Below, piece by piece: positions 62,510-64,000 of a stretch of DNA of 64,000 nucleotides. Below the pieces are notes generated by a model. It did not search any database, had not been told where the DNA came from, and saw only the letters and a program-made list of their open reading frames with translations. The translations under genes were made by a program, and so were the position numbers. Numbering within the stretch: position 1 is the stretch's first letter; every line of letters starts with the position of its first letter. The DNA is from Pyxicephalus adspersus (Eukaryota; Chordata; Amphibia; Anura; Pyxicephalidae), in contig NC_092866.1 of the NCBI RefSeq assembly GCF_032062135.1, forward strand, positions 29,955,459 to 30,019,458. The letters are read 5' to 3'.

Positions 62510-64000
62510 GTGATTAAATGTATGATTAAAGCTTATAAATTACCTTTTAAAACACAATCACAGGAGGTATGTATTGATCATTTTCAGGTACTTGTAGATC
62601 TGTTTAAGAATTATTTTCCATATCTTGAAACCATTGCAAAAAGATTTGGACACATCCATGGCAGTAAGAATTAGAAACACATATATGCTAAACAAAAAAT
62701 CAGCTTCTACAAAACTGTTGATGCCGAGTGCACCCGTGCAAATGTAACCTTACGTGGGCCCTGACATGGTGTGCTTGCCTTGAAAGCTTGAAAACGTCTA
62801 TGCCACGTTTTCCCGTGTTTATGTTTCAAGCACCTTTAAACACTGGAAAACACCAAAAAAACGCAGGAAAATGCCCACATTGAAATCCCCCAATGGTCAT
62901 GTTTACCCGAATTTTTCTTCGTTTTCCTGTGCTAACCTTTTTTAACGCGTTTTTTTTTTTTTTAAATGTTGATAGGAGCGTTATAGATAACGCTCAAAAA
63001 CGTGCCTCAAGGAAACATCCTGGTGTAGATGAGCCTATTGGAATGCATAGGAATTTCAAACATGAGCTTTTAAAGCCTCATGTTAAAAGCTGGGGAAAAC
63101 ATCAGTGTAGACTAATCCTTAAGGAAGTATTGAAATTTTGGAAAGTTGAACAACCATGACTAGCCCTTCCTTGAAGTCATGGAGGAGGTTCAGTTCAGTC
63201 TTCCAGAGTTTCATGCAGGGAAGTTTGTTTTTCAGAGATCTTAGCACTATGTAAATTAAGGATATTAGCCCTTTTGTTGTAGTGATTGACTTACAGGCGG
63301 ATTCGAAAGGGGTGGCTTTGTACATTGAAGACCCCTCATGCATTTTAGAAAGTACTCAAAGGTATTTGAAGATATTGAAACTATTCAGTGCCAGGTAAGC
63401 CATCCCACTCGGAAAATTGTGAAAAGGTAAGTAAACCCCTGGAATCTACAAAGTCACGTTTTCTGAAAAAACCTCTGTTCCTCCACTATACAAAAATATT
63501 GGGCACTATCCCAGGGGCAAACTCTTGGATTATACTATAGTGGCGACAGTGGCAGGATAGAGCAACCTAGAAATGATTTGCCTCTGCTTCTATGTCATAT
63601 TATGCAGGAGAGAGATAATGAAGGGCATAAGATTGGCAGTCTATTTACAGTCTTGCTGTGAAAAAGAGACCAAATCCAAATGGAGATTAATGTTTAGAGC
63701 ATATTTATACGCAAGCCTGTGTTGTTTGTGAAAGAATTAAATATTTGGAGTAAATTGGGTAACGTTGTGAGCAAGTTTTACAAATTGTAACCGTAAACTA
63801 GGAGCATAAACGTTGCTTTTTTATGTTCACATTCTCCTGATTTAGACGAGTCAATGGTTTAATGGCCAGGGCAAATAACGGGAAAGAGGTGGACATCCCT
63901 GACAAGTGACTCTACTAATAGTGACATCTTGTGATTTATACTCTTTAAGTGAGATCTTTGTTAGGGGAGAGCTTCAGAGAGATGATAATACATTTATAAA

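Overview
The window is one stretch of a vertebrate nuclear genome, most likely an anuran amphibian. That rests on the mix of repeats (Tx1-like L1, CR1, Penelope-like, DIRS-like, Helitron, Tc1, hAT, TTAA- and TA-flanked non-autonomous elements), AT-rich introns, and a split gene whose exons resemble tetrapod PACS2. The species cannot be named from the sequence. There are two assembly gaps, at 12841-13428 and 29587-30485.

Host gene. Eight in-frame exons on the + strand encode the middle of a PACS-family sorting adaptor, best matched to PACS2. They lie at 11501-11655, 16072-16182, 17874-17976, 26326-26368, 40895-40937, 41047-41182, 44263-44459 and 62390-62509. Splice phases agree at all seven junctions, giving about 302 codons. 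The 5' and 3' exons lie outside the window. Introns range from 109 bp to 17.9 kb, and almost all recognisable remaining sequence is mobile-element DNA inside them or upstream of the first visible exon.

Repeat layout. 0.5-2.1 kb: Tc1-type transposon with ~220-bp terminal repeats. 5.1-9.0 kb: decayed Tx1-like L1 apparently split by a Helitron that ends at 7620. 12.7-13.6 kb: TTAA-flanked element holding gap 1. 18.3-19.5 kb: hAT-like element. 19.6-24.8 kb: Tx1-like L1 of nearly full structure. 27.8-28.8 kb: minus-strand Penelope-like RT fragment. 28.7-34.1 kb: a broken gene of a repeated, functionally unassigned protein family, split by a 3.7-kb Penelope-derived fold-back insertion with a 14-bp target duplication and a hammerhead-ribozyme-like motif. 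34.3-34.9 kb: TA-flanked element made of tandem hairpins. 35.5-40.5 kb: second Tx1-like L1 with a 14-bp target duplication and a missing 3' part of ORF2. 41.6-42.8 kb: CR1 5' half. 43.2-43.8 kb: second Tc1 relic. 45.1-46.0 kb: DIRS-like relic. 46.0-49.2 kb: minus-strand CR1 with nested insertions, including a hAT with an exact 8-bp target duplication. 49.2-56.3 kb: a pair of Penelope-like copies arranged head to head as a 7.2-kb inverted repeat, itself carrying a tRNA-derived SINE, a minus-strand LINE and two TTAA elements. 57.0-58.5 kb: second DIRS-like relic. 60.0-61.5 kb: large copy of the TA-flanked family with nested repeats.

Nothing here is an operon or a prokaryote-like defence or metabolic system. 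The material most worth following up is the Penelope-derived fold-back structures with the ribozyme-like motif and the unassigned repeat-borne protein family.
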